A DNA stretch of 64,000 nt, taken from assembly GCF_001577835.2 (NCBI RefSeq), contig NC_029521.1, positions 25,965,527-26,029,526 on the forward strand, given 5' to 3'. A program made the position numbers and the translations under genes. The notes beneath the pieces were generated by a model that did not search any database, was not told where the DNA came from, and saw only the letters and a program-made list of their open reading frames with translations. The first letter of the stretch is position 1; each line of letters begins with the position of its first letter. This DNA is from Coturnix japonica. Taxonomy: Eukaryota; Chordata; Aves; Galliformes; Phasianidae. Shown in pieces: positions 58,042 through 64,000 of this stretch.

Positions 58042-61000
58042 GCTTTGAACTCTGCCAAGCACAAGGTCATCTACTTATCAGGTGATTCTACCTTTTACTG
58101 GAGTGAACCTCATTAAAAACACTGAAGCTTTAAAGCATGTCAAACTTCCTTTGATGCCATCTAGATTATCTTCTTTTCCCCCCAGTGTTTATTCTTCCAT
58201 ATGAAGAAGCAGATTGCAATATAGAAAGAGCTCACCCCACCTCCCTCTGCTCCCCACAAAGGCTTCTTTCCAACTGATCTGTCATCCATCCCTCTTCTGC
58301 ATCAGTATTCATTTCCAGATCCCTCAAGGACAGTTCAGATGAGCAATATTCCTCTGCTCCCCACTTCACGAAGTTATCTTCAAGTTATTTTTAATGAGGA
58401 TGACTGAGAATCCGAGGGATACCAGGGATACTCTGAGTGATTGTGCCATCTTAGGTGCAACAAGTAAAGCACTTGAGATTGTTATTAATAGAACCCAAAT
58501 AGCTCTGATTAGAATGTGTCAAAACAAATGATAATGAGGGTTCAGATCCAAGGTTTAGTTTGGCCCTAACACAAAGCCAGTATTTTGACTGAAGTTCATC
58601 TTTAATTATAATCAAAAGTACTTTATACTTGTTAAATCAGGAACTTAACATTTTGGATGTAAAGGTGCTTTGGATACTTACTTCAAGAGGCTCATATTCA
58701 AGCTTAGAGTATCCTGTCTCTTAATTAGAGATTCTGTTGCTATCTCACCAGACACTGGCTTTTATTATGTCATGAAACAAGATCCTCCTCTTAGGAACTG
58801 TAGCTCTGAGATAGCTTATCCAAGATTTAAAATGAAGAAAAAAAGCCATTGTAAATGTAAATGTAACAAATTCAGTCTTTTTATATTACCAGTATCCAAG
58901 GCAAATGGAAGATTTCCTTTATTTCCAGCCTGCCGTTGCACTTTAAGTCCAGGAACTGCTCTTTAATTCAGACGCAAGTGAGATTTGTCACACGTATGCT
59001 CCTTCGTGCTGCATCTGCTTCCCTGGCTTCTGCTTTTCATGTAAATGATAGCTCTCTTAATCTTCAGAAAGTGAGAAGTTTGGGATTGTTGTCACCACAT
59101 TTGTCATTTAGCGCTCACTCACATAACTTTCCTCTACATTTTCTGAAATGGTTTTGCCATCCCTCATAAGGCAGCCTGCCTCCCCAAGGCCCTCTTGCCT
59201 GTTCCCACATCAGCTCTTTCAGAGCTGCAGGTTGTTTTAGCTACTTCCCCTAATACATTTCAAGTATAATTACATAGTGATCAATATGTTTTAGATGTGC
59301 CACAACCTCATGTTTTAATTTGTTTTTAATGCTTGGCTCTCTTCCTGGATTATTCCAAATCAGCCCTTGGCTGACACAAGGAGCCTCAATAAACTGCATT
59401 AAAAACAATTTTGAATTTGTGGATGGGCTCAACATTTGAAGAGCTGATGCACACTTTAAAGATGAACTCATCTATCTAAGCATTGGAGCTGCAGGTTGGC
59501 TTTGCTTTGTATTGGCAGCAAGCAAGGGAACAGCAAACAGAAACATTAATTCACAATCTTGTTTCTGTTCCTCCCTGGTAACAGGGTTTTACAACAGACT
59601 TCCTGTGCCTGTATTGATTTTTCTGGAGTCAAAGAACAAAAAGATAGAGCATGAGGACTCATGTGACCAGCCATTAAGCAGGTAGTTCTATCACAACTTG
59701 TTCTTGCACAAACTCAATCAGCATAAGGACACAGCCTGAAGACTTTCAATGACACTAATAATTGCAAACCTGTGTACTTCCCAGCTTCATGTTTGTAATA
59801 GTATATTACCCTGCCCAGCTGTGTAAGACAAATAGCTATATTGCTGAAATGTACGGAAGAACTATCAGCAATACATTTCTGCTGAGAAAGCACCATGCTG
59901 CTATTCCTGCCTTCATCCTATTACAGTTTATTTCATAGTCTGGTTTTATACTACGGTGTCTGTGCTGCTTCTGTTCAGAATTTGTTCTGAGCAAGGCAAA
60001 CATGAGCCAAATTTGAATGCACCTATGAACATTACCTCATGTTTCACCCTGAAAAGTGTCATTTAGAAGGGCAGAAGCGACTTGTAGTTTCACAAGCATC
60101 TTGTTCCTTGGATAGCTGTCTTACGCAGCCTTACCCTTGTACATAGGCGTAATTATATAAGGCATAAGACTTTAGGGGAATGGGCTAAATGAACTGCCTC
60201 GACAAGGAAAAGATTAACAATAACAAAGAGAAATATTACTGTAAATCTGTGTCCTTCACATTCAGTTCCAAACTTCTGACAGAGGAAGAAATTCAAATCA
60301 TTCTTAACCAAAGGATAGTTTCCCATTTGAGGACAGGCCACCTTCTTGTAGCTTCAGTCACGTACCAAAGAGAGGACAGACTGAGAATGCAGAATTCAGG
60401 TCTGCCGGCTGACAGAAGGAAGGCACTTGTCTGCTGTCCTCAGTATCTCAGCAAATCATTTATAAATGCTACCCACCAACTACAGTTATTCCAACAGCTT
60501 CAGAAGCATGGCTGTAAAACTGCAGCTGCCTGAAGTGCTGCCTTATACACTTCTACGTGAATTTACTTATTGAGCTGTCTGTCTAACAAATGGAAAAACT
60601 GAAGTAAATATTTTCAATGCGAAATTTAAAACCTTCTATGAAATAAGCCCCAAAGAAGCCTGGCTTCCTGAATCGTTTCTGCAAAAAACTTCTCATCCAT
60701 ACAAGGTTATATAATCCAAGTCAATATTAAAAAAAACTCTGAGAGATGAAAACTGTCGTATAGAAGTGAAACTGAAGGTCTTTGAGGGCTTCATTTTCAT
60801 CCACTGTTATTTTTACTGGAACGAGCAAAGCTCAGAATATTTAGAATATAATTTTTTTTTGCCAAGATTTTGACTTAACAGCTTTTGATCAGCAGTGTTT
60901 TCTTAACAGCATTTTTATAAAGGAGCTCACATGCATGGGCACAACCAACGTGTTTTCTGCCTTCGGTACTATGGTCTAATCAAGCCAGCTCAAAAGCAAA

Positions 61001-64000
61001 TGCAGTCTTTCAAACAGTCAGTATATTTTTTTATTTGAATGTAATATGTTGAAACTACTCACATTTAACAGAGCTGTAAATGCACGCACTGCCAACCACA
61101 TGAATTATAGCCCTTTATTTTTATCGCTTTGTTTATCACCAGCATCGCTACAACCCTACACACTTATGCTGTAGAGAAGACAGAATGCATTAAACAAGGG
61201 ATATCTTCAAGGGCAAGAAACAGAGCATTAAAACTGCACACTTAGAGTTTTTAAGAGTTGAAAACCCACGTAGACCTGCTTTCCACCACGACCTGCATGC
61301 TTCTTCATACTGTCTCATTCAAGTGGGAGAACTGTCAGTTTCTACTAGTCTGAGTGAGAAATACTACCTATGTGGAACATAATCAATGCACATCACGTAC
61401 TATGGCTATAATAAAGGTCTCCGTAGCAACATGAAGAACAGTTATTTTTAAATGTTCTACCTGAGTCTCGTGTTCATGTTTTTTTAAACACAAATATTAA
61501 CTGTCTCCACTGCAGATGCTGCTTTGAGCTCATCCAGCAGGACTCCATTGTTGAGGCATGAAAAGATGATCCCTACCTCTTTTTTCCCTCCCAACGCAGC
61601 AGATAACTGTAGGCTTTTTTCCTTTGCACTAAGTAAATATTGTGTAACTGTTTATTGACGTGCAGCTGGCCTGGAAAATTAACCTGTAAGAACTTCCTCT
61701 TCTCACAGGAGGAGTAAGGGAATAAGAGAATATGAAACATTCGTGAGGAAAACCTGAGCCCTCAAATGGATTTTACACAGTCAGTAGAAAGTGAGCATAA
61801 AACCAGAGGCTGCCCTGGCACACTGTGCTCAGGAGAGGGTCTGGGGAGACAGAGGAGCAGGAAAGGTGGTGAGGAGGTGGAAGGAGATGGAAGGCACCTC
61901 CCTGAGCTCCCAGCTGCCCATGAACACTGCAGCAGAGGAGCTGCTGTGCAAGCAGAGCTTTGGAAAGGAAGGAAGAACAGAGAAAACAGTTTGTTTTATC
62001 TCAGGAATCTACTGCTGCTTCTAGAGGAGGAGCAGGAAGAGAGATAATATTTTTTTCTGAGAAATGAAGCAGCATGTTGGTTTTTTTTTTCCTTGCATAT
62101 CTGTCTTCTGACCTGTTTCCCAAGAACTTCATCCCCCACTGAGGCCAATGTAAAGCTGAGTTAAGGCTGGCATGGGTTTCCAGACCTCTTCATACCTGGC
62201 ATTTTTCTTTGTTATCTATGGCTAGTCCTGTCATTTCGCCTGGTTTCTCGCCCCTACAGAAGGCAAAGTGGTTTGCAGGGGGAAATGCAGATTTTAGAGA
62301 GCTGAAACAGGCAGAAAGCAGGCTAAGCTCAGAGCTGTATTTAGTGTAGCAGCTGCTTTTCTGCAAAGGAGCAGAAAGTGCTTCCTTTTCATTGCTACCT
62401 TCTCAAGAGACAACCAGTAACGGCCAATAAAAGGAATTATTTATACCCTGCAGTACACAGGAGTTATGTAAGGGTAACGCAGGTATACATTGCACAAGTC
62501 TTGGATTCATTAATAGTATATAAGTGTGTACTGGATTAATAACAACAACAAAATACTGGACTTGGTTAAGAGACTGCTGAACTACTTATCTTTCATTAGC
62601 TTAGATGCTTAATACACAGTCTGGCATTACTGTTTGTACTGAGTCGGAGGGAGAACAAGCCAGGGAGAATGAGACTGTATTCATCTTTTACCCACTCTAT
62701 CAATATACACACCTCTCTGCTCAATCTCTGGAGGGGCTTAGGCTCAAAGGATGTCAGAGGGAGAGGCAGCCACAGATAAGCATGTATAAACTACATGATA
62801 AGAAGGGAGGCCGCTTTCGGCAAGAGGTCTTGTCAATAACAGAGTGTCAGCGAATGCCAGAACAAGAAAAAGTGAGCTCTGCCCCATTCTACATCTCTTC
62901 AAGAAAGAGTAGATTTCTTTAGCAGATAGACAGAGAGGTGAGTCCTGGTGCTACACAATTGCCTGCGGTGGGATAGTTGGTATCAGCCTCCTATCTTATT
63001 CCTGCAAAGCGTTTCATTTGGGGTGTTCCTCTCTTTCCCTGTTGTTAGGGGGTAGAACTAATTTCTTCAGATGATTATTGATCTGTTTTTGTTGGCAGTC
63101 ATCTAGGCAGTTCTCCTTCCAGACTACCTTACCCTTTCCTCTTGCACCTTTAGCTGGTTTTACTGAGAAAGCCTAGGAGAGCCCATCAATGACAATTTAG
63201 CTGAGCTGTCTGTACCTCTAGGAAAAGGGCAGCCATCAGCAGCTCTGTAAATGCTTAATGCAATGGCTACAGCTACTAACAGGGTGTGGGGGAGGAGAGT
63301 AACTTAAGATGTAGGGCCAACTGCAAGATCTGTTCAGGATCCATGCCAGAAAGCAGCTGGATGAAGCCTGCTCCACTGTAGGTTCATAGGCAAGTCTGTG
63401 ATTTTACACAGGAGATTTGCGGACATTAATACTTCCTCCACACCAGTTGCTCAGTGTATCTGATGCTGTAACATGAGCTTGCCGGCTTTCTCCTTGGTTA
63501 AAAGGGCACTGTCAAGGACATTTCCAAGTATATGCTAAGTTAATTGTGAAACCCACTCAGAAGGGTGAAAATATTGCTTTTCTCATACTCTCATCAGTAT
63601 GACTCTTCCAATAGTAACTGTGCTTCTAAGTGCTTTTTCTTGGCAAGATTCATTTACTGGCAACAGCAGTTTACCTGACACAAGACAGTCACCTTTAAGA
63701 GCATGCACAGGTTCAAATTTAGGTGAAGGAAGAGGTCACAGCAGTGAAGAAAGATTAAGAAGCTATTGCTGCTCAGCCACACACCATTGACTTATCCCAT
63801 CTACTTTCTCAACTTTCTACTTTTAGTAGCAATATTGGTTGTATTACAGCCTGTGACTGGTTTATACATAGATATAGATATATAGATATACACACACATA
63901 TATATTTGGTGGTGTTTTCTTTATTTTGACACAATTGTTATCTACAGAAATAGATTTCTTCCCACCTTCTTCATTGTTTGGTCACTCTGCACCCAGGCTC
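58042..64000. other. Gene-free intergenic region to the right edge
   Basis: No splice-consistent coding exon, RNA gene or long repeat was recognised on either strand. The small open frames (for example 60189-60533, 61766-62047, 62605-62922) show no domain or family resemblance. In other vertebrates the next gene on this side is EMX2 with its antisense EMX2OS, so this could hold distal regulatory DNA, but that is inference from synteny only. Confidence 0.6.
63868..63905. repeat. (GATA)/(CA)/(TA) simple repeat
   Basis: Short GATATA units are followed by CACACACA and TATATAT near the right edge of the window. This is simple sequence only. Confidence 0.75.

Noticed and set aside
61766-62922. Frames of 93 and 105 codons near the right edge
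   Set aside because: Glu/Arg/Gly-rich or mixed composition with no recognisable domain, and no matching exon structure. EMX2 homeobox sequence was looked for and not seen.

Overview
The window looks like bird nuclear DNA, most probably from a galliform such as chicken. The signs are two vertebrate genes with ordinary GT-AG introns, CR1 LINE copies ending in the bird-type ATTCTGTG octamer, very few other interspersed repeats, and an AT-rich intronic background broken by one sharp CpG island. No bacterial operons, CRISPR arrays, tRNA/rRNA genes or endogenous retroviral copies were seen.

Layout. (1) 1-8150, plus strand: the 3' part of SLC18A2 (VMAT2, vesicular monoamine transporter 2). Eleven consecutive coding exons (383-6859) carry the protein from about human residue 203 to the stop, followed by a 3' UTR with poly(A) signals up to about 8149. 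The 5' exons lie left of the window. (2) 8150-9480: a short intergenic gap between convergent genes, holding two overlapping perfect hairpins. (3) 9480-55326, minus strand: the complete PDZD8 coding sequence in five exons (55326-54452, 41238-41116, 36590-36488, 14824-14662, 14116-11937). The exons join in frame into 1147 codons plus a stop. The 3' UTR of roughly 2.4 kb contains a 21-base N gap. The introns hold CR1 pieces, microsatellites and homopolymers, and no other gene that I can support. (4) About 54990-55570: a CpG-island promoter with a GGC repeat, a GC box, an inverted CCAAT box, NRF1-like and half-CRE sites, and a G-quadruplex-type G-rich block. (5) 55600-64000: gene-free sequence upstream of PDZD8 with one short CR1 copy. 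In other vertebrates the next locus in this direction is EMX2/EMX2OS, but neither is visible here.

The two genes are neighbours rather than partners. VMAT2 loads monoamines into synaptic and secretory vesicles. PDZD8 is an ER lipid-transfer tether at ER-endolysosome and ER-mitochondria contacts. The SLC18A2-PDZD8 tail-to-tail order matches the human 10q25-q26 arrangement. I found no convincing previously undescribed system. The most interesting local signals are an in-frame, stop-free 93-bp intron in SLC18A2, a purine-rich splice acceptor in the same gene, a sorting motif split by an intron, a 25-T tract at the last PDZD8 acceptor, a CR1 insertion 66 bp inside the exon 1 donor, and the intergenic hairpin pair.
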